Assembly: GCA_019352055.1 (NCBI GenBank)
Contig: JABBOB010000010.1
Location: forward strand, 1-63,868
Reading direction: 5' to 3'
DNA: 63,868 bases
Source: Acidobacteriota bacterium
GTDB lineage: Bacteria; Actinomycetota; Actinomycetes; Actinomycetales; Microbacteriaceae
Part shown: positions 55,858 through 63,826 of the stretch, piece by piece
Numbering within the stretch: the stretch's first letter is position 1
Layout of the letters: every line of letters begins with the position of its first letter
Translations under genes and position numbers: made by a program
The notes under the pieces: model-generated
Seen by the model: only the letters and a program-made list of their open reading frames with translations
Databases searched by the model: none
Told to the model about the DNA's origin: nothing

Positions 55858-56808
55858 ATGACGTCGAGCCCTGCGGTGGCTCCGCCGGTATCCGCGAAGC
55901 CCGTCCGCCGCCCCGGCGACCTGATCTTCTCGGGAACGGCTCTCGCAGCCGGCCTCCTGATCCTGGTCGCGCTCGCCGCGGTCGCCGTGTTCCTCGTCGG
56001 TGAGAGCATCCCGGCGCTGGGCGTGAAGAAGGCCGATCTGCCGGTCGGCTTCTCCACCTTCCTCGAGTACGCGGGCCCCCTCGTCTTCGGGACCGTCTGG
56101 GCCGCGCTGCTCGCACTCGTCATCGCCGTGCCGCTGTCGCTCGGCATCGCGCTGTTCATCTCCCACTACGCGCCGCGCCGCGTGGCGCGCGGCCTGGGCT
56201 ACGTGATCGACCTGCTCGCCGCGGTGCCCTCCGTGGTCTACGGACTGTGGGGCATCACGGTGCTGGCCCCGTTCGTGCAGCCGTTCTACACGTTCCTGAA
56301 CACCTACCTCGGCTGGGTGCCCTTCTTCAGCGGGAGCGTCTCCGCGACCGGGCGCACCGTCCTGACGGTGGCGGTGGTGCTCGCCGTGATGGTCCTGCCG
56401 ATCATCACGGCGCTGTGCCGGGAGGTCTTCCTCCAGACCCCGCGCCTCCAGGAGGAGGCCGCGTACGCGCTCGGCGCGACCCGCTGGGAGATGATCCGGA
56501 TCTCCGTGCTGCCGTTCGGCCGAGCCGGGATCGTCTCGGCGGTGATGCTGGGCCTCGGGCGCGCGCTCGGCGAGACGCTCGCCGTCGCGATGGTGCTCTC
56601 CCCGGCGGTCGTCGTGTCGTTCTTCGTGCTCACCACGCAGAACCCGACCACCATCGCGGCGAACATCGCCCTGCAGTTCCCCGACTCATACGGGATCAGC
56701 GTGAACGTGCTGATCGCGACCGGACTCGTCCTGTTCGTCATCACGTTCGTGGTGAACGCCCTCGCTCGCGGGATCGTCTCACGCACCTCCGTCGGAAGGA
56801 ACAACTGA
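55858..56808 (+). CDS. pstC: Phosphate ABC transporter permease PstC
   Basis: A 316-residue permease with six transmembrane helices. The ATPase-contact EAA loop region is REVFLQTPRLQEEAAYALGA followed by TRWEMIRISVLP. Co-transcribed with pstA, whose ATG shares one base with the pstC stop (TGATG). Confidence 0.95.
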   Translation: MTSSPAVAPPVSAKPVRRPGDLIFSGTALAAGLLILVALAAVAVFLVGESIPALGVKKADLPVGFSTFLEYAGPLVFGTVWAALLALVIAVPLSLGIALFISHYAPRRVARGLGYVIDLLAAVPSVVYGLWGITVLAPFVQPFYTFLNTYLGWVPFFSGSVSATGRTVLTVAVVLAVMVLPIITALCREVFLQTPRLQEEAAYALGATRWEMIRISVLPFGRAGIVSAVMLGLGRALGETLAVAMVLSPAVVVSFFVLTTQNPTTIAANIALQFPDSYGISVNVLIATGLVLFVITFVVNALARGIVSRTSVGRNN

Positions 56809-57884
56809 TGGCAACCGCCGCCGTCGGGTCCGGTCTACGGCGTTCCAGCCTGCCGAAGTACTCCTCGCTCGGCCTGCTCGCGGTCAGCTGGGTGGTGATG
56901 GCCGGCCTGTTCCTCATCTTCCTGCTGGCCGGGATGACCGCGGCCTACAACCTCGTCGGCGTCGTCTTCTTCGGCACCGTCCTCTGGGCCGCCGCGGTGT
57001 GGCTGATCTCCTTCCTCGTGGAGGGGTCGCGGAAGGCCAAGGACCGCCTGGTCACCGCGCTCGTGACGACCGCGTTCGTGATCGCCCTGCTGCCGCTCGT
57101 CTCCCTCGTCGAGACCGTGCTGGTGCGCGGCGTCGCGCGATTCGACGTCGCCTTCTTCTCCGAGTCGATGCGGAACATCGTCGGGGCCGGAGGCGGTGGA
57201 CTGCACGCGATCGTCGGGACGCTCGAGATCACGCTCGGCGCTGCGGTGATCTCCGTGCCGGTGGGCCTCCTCGCCGCCGTCTACCTGGTGGAGTACGGGC
57301 GGGGCGCCGTCGCGCGGGCGATCACCTTCCTGGTCGACGTGATGACGGGAATCCCGTCCATCGTCGCGGGCCTGTTCGCGTTCGCGCTCCTGTCGCTGGT
57401 CACCGGCAACCCCGGCTACCGGTCGGGGTTCGGCGGCTCCGTGGCGCTCTCCCTGCTGATGATCCCGATCGTCGTCCGCTCCAGCGAGGAGATGCTCAAG
57501 CTCGTGCCGAACGAGCTGCGCGAGGCCGCCTTCGCGCTCGGCGTGCCCCGCTGGCTCACGATCGTGAAGGTGGTGCTGCCGACCGCGCTTGCCGGGATCG
57601 TCACCGGCATCACCCTCGCGATCGCGAGAGTGATCGGCGAGACCGCGCCGCTGCTGCTCGTCGCCGGGTACACGACGAGCATGAACTACAACCTGTTCAG
57701 CGGGCCGATGGTGACGCTGCCGGTGTTCTCCTACACCCAGTACGCGCAGCCCGGGGTCGATCCGGTCCCCTCGATCGATCGGGCCTGGACCTCCGCACTC
57801 GTGCTGATCCTGATCGTGCTCCTGCTCAACCTCGCAGCGAGGATCATCGCCCGTTTCTTCGCACCCAAGATGGCCTCCCGCTGA
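56808..57884 (+). CDS. pstA: Phosphate ABC transporter permease PstA
   Basis: A 358-residue permease: an N-terminal extension of about 75 residues with two additional helices, then the six-helix core with [20 protein letters not shown] and the EAA loop ([20 protein letters not shown]). Pairs with PstC to form the channel. Confidence 0.95.
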   Translation: MATAAVGSGLRRSSLPKYSSLGLLAVSWVVMAGLFLIFLLAGMTAAYNLVGVVFFGTVLWAAAVWLISFLVEGSRKAKDRLVTALVTTAFVIALLPLVSLVETVLVRGVARFDVAFFSESMRNIVGAGGGGLHAIVGTLEITLGAAVISVPVGLLAAVYLVEYGRGAVARAITFLVDVMTGIPSIVAGLFAFALLSLVTGNPGYRSGFGGSVALSLLMIPIVVRSSEEMLKLVPNELREAAFALGVPRWLTIVKVVLPTALAGIVTGITLAIARVIGETAPLLLVAGYTTSMNYNLFSGPMVTLPVFSYTQYAQPGVDPVPSIDRAWTSALVLILIVLLLNLAARIIARFFAPKMASR

Positions 57885-57915
57885 CGCGGGCACCCTCCCG
57901 CTCGAAAGGCTCCCG

Positions 57916-58695
57916 ATGTCCAAGCGGATCGTCGTCAACGACCTCAACGTCTACTACGGCAAGTTCAAGGCCGTCGAGGGCGTGTCCCTCACCATCGAGC
58001 CACGCAGCGTCACCGCTTTCATCGGCCCATCCGGCTGCGGCAAGTCCACCTTCCTCCGCACGCTCAACCGCATGCACGAGGTCATCCCCGGCGCCCGCGT
58101 CGAGGGAGAGGTGCTCGTCGACGGCAGCAACCTCTACGCGGACGGTGTCGACCCGGTGCTCGTGCGCCGGCAGGTCGGCATGGTCTTCCAACGACCGAAC
58201 CCGTTCCCCACGATGTCGATCCGCGACAACGTGCTCGCCGGCGTCAAGCTGAACAACAAGCGGATCTCGAAGTCCGACGCGGACGCGCTCGTCGAGAAGT
58301 CGCTGCAGGGCGCGAACCTCTGGAACGAGGTCAAGGACCGGCTGAACCTGCCGGGGAACGGCCTGTCCGGCGGGCAGCAGCAGCGGCTCTGCATCGCCCG
58401 CGCGATCGCGGTCTCGCCCGACGTGCTGCTGATGGACGAGCCCTGCTCGGCGCTCGACCCGATCTCCACGCTCGCGATCGAGGACCTGATCGAGGAGCTG
58501 AAGACCGAGTACACGATCGTGATCGTGACCCACAACATGCAGCAGGCGTCCCGCGTCTCCGACAGGACGGCGTTCTTCAACATCGCCGGCACCGGGAGCC
58601 CGGGCAAGCTCATCGAGTACGACGACACCTCGACGATGTTCTCGAAGCCGTCCGTCAAGGCCACCGAGGACTACGTGTCGGGCCGCTTCGGCTGA
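57916..58695 (+). CDS. pstB: Phosphate ABC transporter ATPase PstB
   Basis: A 259-residue ATPase with Walker [11 protein letters not shown] loop [12 protein letters not shown], signature LSGGQQQRL, Walker B VLLMDEP and the switch His in IVTHNMQQ. Last gene of pstSCAB. It ends next to GCAGGAA element C. Confidence 0.97.
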   Translation: MSKRIVVNDLNVYYGKFKAVEGVSLTIEPRSVTAFIGPSGCGKSTFLRTLNRMHEVIPGARVEGEVLVDGSNLYADGVDPVLVRRQVGMVFQRPNPFPTMSIRDNVLAGVKLNNKRISKSDADALVEKSLQGANLWNEVKDRLNLPGNGLSGGQQQRLCIARAIAVSPDVLLMDEPCSALDPISTLAIEDLIEELKTEYTIVIVTHNMQQASRVSDRTAFFNIAGTGSPGKLIEYDDTSTMFSKPSVKATEDYVSGRFG

Positions 58696-58709
58696 TCCCC
58701 TACCACCCG

Positions 58710-58796
58710 GAGCACTTCAGCAGGAAGCACGACGTTCGGCAGGAAGAGATCGAGGATCACTTCCTGCCGAAGGTGATGCTTCCTGCTGATGCGCTG
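58710..58796. repeat. GCAGGAA dyad element, copy C
   Basis: Forward GCAGGAA sites start at 58720 and 58739, inverted TTCCTGC sites at 58761 and 58780: spacing 19, 22, 19 bp, the same core as copies A and B. Two 12-bp perfect pairings (CAGCAGGAAGCA with its complement, TTCGGCAGGAAG with its complement) allow a long hairpin. It lies between pstB and the convergent anti-sigma gene. Confidence 0.88.
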
Positions 58797-58819
58797 ATCG
58801 CTCCTGCCGAAGCGATCAG
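58794..58819 (-). terminator. Hairpin overlapping the anti-sigma gene stop
   Basis: CTGATCGCT and AGCGATCAG form a 9-bp stem with the 8-nt loop CCTGCCGA. It covers the stop of the anti-sigma gene and abuts element C, and could terminate transcription from either side. Confidence 0.55.
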
Positions 58820-59616
58820 GCGGACAGCTTGACCTTGACGATCGGCTGCGTCGTCGGATGCACCGAGCCGCCCTCGGGCTCGACAGTGACGCCGAGGTAC
58901 TCCCCCGAGCTCGGGGTGCCCGAGATCAGTGCGTAGTGCTGACTGGACTCGTACAGGCCGGCGCTCGTGGCCACGCCGCCCCGGATGCTCCACAGCTGCA
59001 GCACCTTGCCGGCAGGAGCAGCGACTCCGTTGAGCACCACCGCGGTGCGGTGCTCCGACTTGGACCAGTAGACCTTCGCCACCCCGCCGCCGGTGAGCTC
59101 CGCCGCCGCCTTCTGGACGTCGGGAGCGGCGATCAGCGCCGTCATCTCGCTCTGGGGTTCGAGCAGCGTGCGCTGGACGAAGAACCCACCACCGAACAGC
59201 ACCATGGCGGCCGCCGCGACGGCGAGCCAGGCCATGGGACGCATCCGACGACGGCGACGACGCACGACGTGGTCGCCCACAGGCATCACGGTCCGGACGG
59301 GTTCGACGTCCGCTGCGGGCTGCGCGTCCACCTCGGGCTGCGGGTCCGACTCGGGCTGGGAGTACGAGACGGGGGCCGCAGCGAGTTGCGGGGTCGTCTC
59401 GATCGCGTCGAGCAGTCGGGCGCGGAGCGCGGGCGGCGGTGTCAGGGGCGGCAGGGCCATGCCGAGCGCGACGGCGGTGTCGGACAGGCCGACGACCTCG
59501 CTGTGCAGGTCCTCGGACTCGCGCATCGCGGCCTCGACGAGCGCCGCCTCCTCGGCGTTCAGCGCATCGAGGGCGTATGCGCCGCTCATCAGATGGGCAT
59601 CGTCTCGGTTCGTCAT
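58816..59616 (-). CDS. rskA: RskA-like anti-sigma factor
   Basis: A 266-residue membrane protein: N-terminal cytosolic anti-sigma domain (LMSGAYALDALNAEEAALVE) without a zinc HxxxCxxC motif, a Gln/Pro/Glu linker, one transmembrane helix (MAWLAVAAAAMVLFGGGFFV) and an extracytoplasmic RskA domain (VYWSKSEHRTAVVLNGVAAP). It holds the cognate sigma factor inactive until cleaved by regulated proteolysis. ATGA overlap with the sigma gene. Confidence 0.9.
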   Translation of the reverse strand: MTNRDDAHLMSGAYALDALNAEEAALVEAAMRESEDLHSEVVGLSDTAVALGMALPPLTPPPALRARLLDAIETTPQLAAAPVSYSQPESDPQPEVDAQPAADVEPVRTVMPVGDHVVRRRRRRMRPMAWLAVAAAAMVLFGGGFFVQRTLLEPQSEMTALIAAPDVQKAAAELTGGGVAKVYWSKSEHRTAVVLNGVAAPAGKVLQLWSIRGGVATSAGLYESSQHYALISGTPSSGEYLGVTVEPEGGSVHPTTQPIVKVKLSA

Positions 59617-60206
59617 GACGTCACCCCCAGTGCGTCGCGGAGACGGATCATGCCGTCTCGGATTCGGGTCTTGATGGTGCCGACCGGCACGTGCAGCTCG
59701 TCGGCGATCTCGGAGTGCGAGAGGCCGCTGTAGTACGCGAGCTCGACGGCCTGCCGCTGGAGCTCGGTCAGTCCTTGGAGCGCACGCTTCACGCGCTCGC
59801 CCTCGAGCGTGATCTCGACGTGCTCGGCGACCTGGTCGTACTCCCGGTCGAAGTCGCGGATGCCGACCTTGGTGTCGCGATCGCGGCTCGACTGCGACGC
59901 TCGTACCCGATCCACTGCTCGGCGGTGCGCCATCGTGAGCATCCAGGACATGGCACTCCCCCGTTCCGGCTTGTACCGCGACGCGGTCTGCCAGATCTCG
60001 AGGTAGATCTCCTGAGTGACTTCCTCCGACTGCGCGGGATCGATCAGCAGCCGGCGGACCATGCCGTAGATACGCGACGACGTGGCGTCGTAGAGCTCGG
60101 TGAAGGCGCGCTTGTCGCCTGCGGCGACGCGGGCGAGCCGTTGCTCGGGAGTGTCCCGCATGCCGGACAGCGCATCGCCGACATCGGGTTCCATGACCAC
60201 CAGCAT
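59613..60206 (-). CDS. sigK: ECF RNA polymerase sigma factor, SigK-like
   Basis: A 197-residue ECF sigma: region 2 (AFTELYDATSSRIYGMVRRL, EVTQEIYLEIWQTASRYKPE) and region 4 HTH (LSHSEIADELHVPVGTIKTR). The ATG at 60206 has GGAGG eight bases upstream; ATG at 60194 is also in frame. Coupled to the anti-sigma gene. Probable control of envelope or redox genes, by family. Confidence 0.92.
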   Translation of the reverse strand: MLVVMEPDVGDALSGMRDTPEQRLARVAAGDKRAFTELYDATSSRIYGMVRRLLIDPAQSEEVTQEIYLEIWQTASRYKPERGSAMSWMLTMAHRRAVDRVRASQSSRDRDTKVGIRDFDREYDQVAEHVEITLEGERVKRALQGLTELQRQAVELAYYSGLSHSEIADELHVPVGTIKTRIRDGMIRLRDALGVTS

Positions 60207-60442
60207 GCAGCACCTCCTCCGGTCGCGGGGGCGAGATTCCGACCACCCGTTCTGGGCGGCCCGCGACCCGGACCCTTCGTGATCAAGGGTTCGGAGTGCG
60301 TGACCACCCGGATTGGGCCGGGCCCGTATCCGCAGAGGAGGGTGCCGAGCCGCAGGAACGCCTCTCGGCGCGAGGCCGCTCGAAGCGGCTGAAAATGGAG
60401 CCCGGGGTTACTGCGGCCCGGCGGGGCCCCGAAGGACCTCCA

Positions 60443-61069
60443 TCAGTCTAAAGCGCCGTCGCGCTGGAGCCGAGCGGACGCAGACAGCTCGTCGGCGAGT
60501 TGCGCCAGGCGCGAAGCGCGGCGCGTCAGCACATCGGCTCGTTGCGGCTCGGTCGCGTCCGCGTCGTCGGCGAGGTCGACCGAGCCGTCTGCGACCACCC
60601 TGCTGAACGCGGCTGCGCGATCGAGCGCGAGGGCGAGATCTCCCTCGAAGACCCCCCGGAGGATCGCGTCGGCGAGCGCGAGCAGCTCGTCCGGACCGGC
60701 GGGGTCCGGCGCACCGGCGACGACCGGATCGATACCGGCGAGGCGATCCGCTCCACGCCCGTAGGCGACGCTGACCTGCTGGGCGTCGCGGCGGACCATC
60801 TCTCGGAGCAGGTAGAGGCGCCACAGAGCGCCCGGCAGGCTCAGGGCCGCGGCGCGGGACCACAGCTCGGCGACGGCGTCGATGCCTTCCCGCTCCGCGA
60901 ACGCGATGAGCCGCGCGACGACCTCCGGATCGGGATTCGCGCGCACACGGCTGACGAGCGCTTGCGCGGTCTCGTGGGCCGAGCGCACGAGGACCGCCGG
61001 GTCCTCGCCACCCTTGACGAAATCGAAGTGCTCGGCGGGCATGCGAACCGGGCGGTGGAAATCGGCCAT
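60443..61069 (-). CDS. Conserved actinobacterial hypothetical protein
   Basis: A 208-residue soluble, mostly helical protein beginning MADFHRPVRMPAEHFDFVKG, with SLPGALWRLYLLREMVRRDA and IDPVVAGAPDPAGPDELLAL. I recall similar Microbacteriaceae proteins carrying misleading RNA-polymerase-beta annotations; I see no such domain. Function unknown. The 236 nt between its stop and the sigK start hold no recognisable feature. Confidence 0.75.
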   Translation of the reverse strand: MADFHRPVRMPAEHFDFVKGGEDPAVLVRSAHETAQALVSRVRANPDPEVVARLIAFAEREGIDAVAELWSRAAALSLPGALWRLYLLREMVRRDAQQVSVAYGRGADRLAGIDPVVAGAPDPAGPDELLALADAILRGVFEGDLALALDRAAAFSRVVADGSVDLADDADATEPQRADVLTRRASRLAQLADELSASARLQRDGALD

Positions 61070-61165
61070 CCGTCCAGGGTACGAGCGGGAGGGCCGCCCG
61101 ACACCGCGAGTCCCGATCAGTCATCTCACTGCCAGCTATCAGCGAATGCGGGCTAGCCTCCCAGC

Positions 61166-61315
61166 ATGATCGGTCTCATCATCCTCCTTCTCGTGGTGTG
61201 GGTCGTCCTCGCCGTCATCGGTTTCACCATCAAGGGACTGATCTGGCTGGCGGTCCTCGCGTTGGTGCTCTTCGTGATCACCGGCATCGTCGGTTTCATC
61301 CGCCGTCGCGTTTGA
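61166..61315 (+). CDS. 49-residue hydrophobic membrane peptide
   Basis: A 50-codon frame encoding two hydrophobic helices (LIILLLVVWVVLAVIGFTIK, LIWLAVLALVLFVITGIVGF) and a basic end (IRRRV). TAGCCT (61154-61159) lies six bases before the ATG, a leaderless promoter pattern. Similar short hydrophobic proteins are common in actinobacteria. Function unknown. Confidence 0.7.
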   Translation: MIGLIILLLVVWVVLAVIGFTIKGLIWLAVLALVLFVITGIVGFIRRRV

Positions 61316-61370
61316 CCGGCGCGACGCGCTTCGCGCGAGTGCGTGCACCCCACGACTACGCTCGATCCAG

Positions 61371-61443
61371 GGGCCTCTAGCTCAGTCGGTAGAGCATCGG
61401 ACTTTTAATCCGCGGGTCGTGGGTTCGAGCCCCACGGGGCCCA
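61371..61443 (+). tRNA. tRNA-Lys (anticodon TTT)
   Basis: A 73-nt cloverleaf: acceptor GGGCCTC with GGGGCCC (one G-U), D arm GCTC...GAGC, anticodon loop CTTTTAA, T arm GTGGG TTCGAGC CCCAC, discriminator A. CCA is not encoded. Its 3' part is the likely attachment site of the integrative element that follows. Confidence 0.97.
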
Positions 61444-62630
61444 CCCGATCGGCTTGTCTGCGCGGATCTCGTCTCGGTCCCCCAGAGGGTGTCCGAACTT
61501 ATTCCGAACATTCGGTCGAGGTGCGTCGCGGTCTCCGCCGTGCCGACCTTCCTCGACATGTAGACGTCCTGCGTCATCGACGGACGCTTGTGCCCCAGGT
61601 ACTCCGCGATGCCTCGCGCTGAGACGCCAGCGACATCGAGCGCAGTGGCGCAGGTCTTCCGGAGCCCGTGCGAGGTGAAGGTCGGGTAGCCCAGCCGGAC
61701 ACGGTTCGCTCGCCAGTCGGCCTCGGTGTTGTTGGTGTCTCGGAGCTTGCCCGTCATCGACGGGAACACGACCTCCGATGTCTGATCCCGTCGCTGCAGC
61801 AGTTCGAGCACTTCGATCGGGACGCTGATGATCCGGTTCGACGTGTCGGTCTTCCCATGCTCCTGGATCTCGAGCCCGCGCTCCTTCGTACGCACCACGG
61901 TCGCCGCGAACGTGACGGTGCCGGCTTCGATGTCGACGAGGGTCCAGCGGAGCGCGAGGGCTTCGCCGATGCGGCAGCCGGTGAACAGCATGAACTCGAA
62001 CAGGTCGCTGATGTCGAGCTCTCGCAGCTTCTCGTCCGCCCGGATCGTCGCGAGGAACTTCGGGACCCCGACGAGCGGGATCGCCGTCGACGCATGACTT
62101 ACCGCCCTTCGCGGCGACTCGACGGCCGACATGGGGTTCGAGCGGAGGACGTCGCTGCGCACCGCGATCCCGAACATGCCGGACAGGACCGAGCGGCAGG
62201 TCTTCGCGGCTCCCGGCCCGTGCTCCTTGTGCACCGTGTTGAGGAACGCCTGGATCCGTCCCGGCGTCGCCTCCTCGACTCGGAGGTCCCCGATGCGCGG
62301 AACGATCTGCTTCCGCAGCGCGTGCTCGTAGGTGTCCACCGTGCGCGGCGACCGCTCGGTGGCGCGCTTCACATCGAGGAACTGCGCCGCCAGGGTCGCC
62401 AGTCGGGTGCTCCCCCGCAGCTCACCGCTCTCTGGCGTCCCGAGATCGACCATCGCCTCTTGCAGCGCTTGAATCGCTTTCGCACTGGTGCGGCCCGTGC
62501 GGCGCCGTTCGATCTGCCGCCGCTTGCCGTCGGGGAAGCGGTAGAGCGTCCGTGCGCGCCACAGCCCCGGCTCGACCTGGTCGACGTGCACGATGCCGTG
62601 ACTGCCGATCGGCATCCTTGGGCGCCCCAT
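61377..62630 (-). CDS. int: Tyrosine recombinase (phage-type integrase)
   Basis: A 417-residue integrase: AP2-like arm-binding start, SAM-like core-binding domain (RSPRTVDTYEHALRKQIVPR), and a catalytic domain with Arg in TGCRIGEALALRW, H-x-x-R in SHGLRKT, His in YLGHKRPSMTQ and Tyr in DVYMSRK. The last 24 or so codons (GARTHDPRIKSPMLYRLS) are the antisense of tRNA-Lys and the stop lies in the tRNA acceptor arm, so the gene spans the attachment site. Confidence 0.93.
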   Translation of the reverse strand: MGRPRMPIGSHGIVHVDQVEPGLWRARTLYRFPDGKRRQIERRRTGRTSAKAIQALQEAMVDLGTPESGELRGSTRLATLAAQFLDVKRATERSPRTVDTYEHALRKQIVPRIGDLRVEEATPGRIQAFLNTVHKEHGPGAAKTCRSVLSGMFGIAVRSDVLRSNPMSAVESPRRAVSHASTAIPLVGVPKFLATIRADEKLRELDISDLFEFMLFTGCRIGEALALRWTLVDIEAGTVTFAATVVRTKERGLEIQEHGKTDTSNRIISVPIEVLELLQRRDQTSEVVFPSMTGKLRDTNNTEADWRANRVRLGYPTFTSHGLRKTCATALDVAGVSARGIAEYLGHKRPSMTQDVYMSRKVGTAETATHLDRMFGISSDTLWGTETRSAQTSRSGGPRGARTHDPRIKSPMLYRLS

Positions 62631-62633
62631 GTC

Positions 62634-63386
62634 CTACCTCGCTCCGCGTGAGCCAGCTGGTTCGAGCCACACGGGGAGCTCGTCGTCGATCCACTGCCCC
62701 GCCGGGTCGTAGACCTCCTGCACCGCCACCCGGGCAGCGATGGTGCGGCCGGCTGGAACCGTCATCAGTGCTTCTCGAACGGCGCGCGCGCTCTCCGCAT
62801 TGCAGAGGTAGGTGACCCCGTTCATCTCCCCCAGGTCGAATCGACGGCGAAACGCTTGGAAGATTGCGACGTACCGCGGCATCCGCTTGCCGGTCAGCTC
62901 GACCTCGACCAGCTCCACCAAATCCGTTCCGAGGGCCACTCCGTCGGCCTGGTGGCCGCCGACGTAGGCGGGCTTCTCGTCCCGCTGCCACGCGTACCCG
63001 GCAGCCGCGTATCGGGCCGACGCGGCAGCGACCGCGACCTCATGCCGGGTGGTCTGCCGATACAGGTTCGGCTTTGCCAAACCAGTCCCGGCATAGGTCC
63101 CCCACACCAGCGCTCCGCCAGCGCCGCCGAGCTGCGCCCGATCGACCATGCCCGCGGTCTGCATCCGCTCGCACCACGACTGCGCCCGCCGCACCGACAC
63201 CGGCCGAGCCTGACCGTTCAGCGCACCGAGTACCCACCGCACGGACTGCACGTTCGCGATCCGCACGATCTGGAACCAGGTCATCATCTGCTCGTCCCGC
63301 GGCATCAGCCACACGGTCCGCTCGTCCCGCTCGAACGACCTCACCATCCACCCACCGCCTCTCAGACCCATCCCCGCTCGAATCAC
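62634..63386 (-). CDS. Replication-relaxation-like protein
   Basis: A 250-residue protein with an N-terminal helical/winged region (MPRDEQMMTWFQIVRIANVQ) and a C-terminal nuclease-like part (HEVAVAAASARYAAAGYAWQ ... HQADGVAL ... LVELVEVELTGKRMPRYVAI) matching the PF13814-type replication-relaxation family on mobile elements. ATGs at 63386, 63371 and 63347 are possible starts. It lies 3 nt upstream of int, same operon. Confidence 0.65.
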   Translation of the reverse strand: MIRAGMGLRGGGWMVRSFERDERTVWLMPRDEQMMTWFQIVRIANVQSVRWVLGALNGQARPVSVRRAQSWCERMQTAGMVDRAQLGGAGGALVWGTYAGTGLAKPNLYRQTTRHEVAVAAASARYAAAGYAWQRDEKPAYVGGHQADGVALGTDLVELVEVELTGKRMPRYVAIFQAFRRRFDLGEMNGVTYLCNAESARAVREALMTVPAGRTIAARVAVQEVYDPAGQWIDDELPVWLEPAGSRGAR

Positions 63387-63517
63387 CGAACGAGAACACC
63401 GCCCTCCGACAGCACCACCCCTACGCCTCCTCCGCCACCGCCCTGTGACCCACCATCACAACCTCTTTAACCCCTCCACCTCCACCTCCTTCTGCTCATT
63501 TCCCCTCACCACTTCCT

Positions 63518-63642
63518 GTCTTGCCCTGTCCTGGCCTGCCACTTGTACTTCCGAACCACCCACAGACAACTGCTTTTCAAGTTGTGTGTGGGTGGTTCGG
63601 AAGCCGCGCCAGCGGAGGTGGCAGGCCAGGACAGGGCAAGAC
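63518..63642. repeat. 125-nt nested inverted repeat
   Basis: Outer arms of 25 bp (starting GTCTTGCCCTGTCC) match perfectly at 63518-63542 and 63618-63642. Inner arms of 24 bp (starting CTTCCGAACCACC) match with one mismatch at 63548-63571 and 63580-63603 around the loop GCTTTTCA. The left spacer is 5 nt, the right one 14 nt with its own small CCGC/GCGG hairpin. The plus strand before it (from about 63440) is almost pure pyrimidine. Possibly a replication or transfer origin, or a regulatory RNA. Confidence 0.85.
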
Positions 63643-63656
63643 GCGCGAGTGACTGG

Positions 63657-63707
63657 TCAGCGATCCAGGGACGTTGTCGCGCCGTGGGTGGGGTGAAAGT
63701 CGTGCAT
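63657..63707 (-). CDS. Possible 16-residue peptide
   Basis: ATG with AGAGGTG upstream opens a 17-codon frame (MHDFHPTHGATTSLDR) that ends 15 nt before the nested hairpin. It may be a leader peptide of whatever is transcribed leftward. Too short to judge by content. Confidence 0.3.
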   Translation of the reverse strand: MHDFHPTHGATTSLDR

Positions 63708-63709
63708 GG

Positions 63710-63826
63710 TCACCTCTTGTCGGTCTGCGTGCTCGGGGTGGACGCTGAGGACCGTGGGTCGCGGTGAGGTCGATTGACCTTGATGCCGTTGAGCTCGTTG
63801 GTCAGCGTGATCTTGAGGGGCGCCAC
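63710..63826 (-). CDS. Possible small protein of 38 residues
   Basis: A GTG-started frame giving MAPLKITLTNELNGIKVNRP and a Ser/Thr-rich end. The composition of the first 20 residues looks protein-like. There is no strong Shine-Dalgarno and another reading frame overlaps, so this is tentative. The element continues beyond the window. Confidence 0.35.
   Translation of the reverse strand: MAPLKITLTNELNGIKVNRPHRDPRSSASTPSTQTDKR

Noticed and set aside
63543-63767. A 74-codon plus-strand frame across the nested hairpin
   Set aside because: Its sequence is mostly the translated inverted repeat and GC shadow; no Shine-Dalgarno and no family resemblance.
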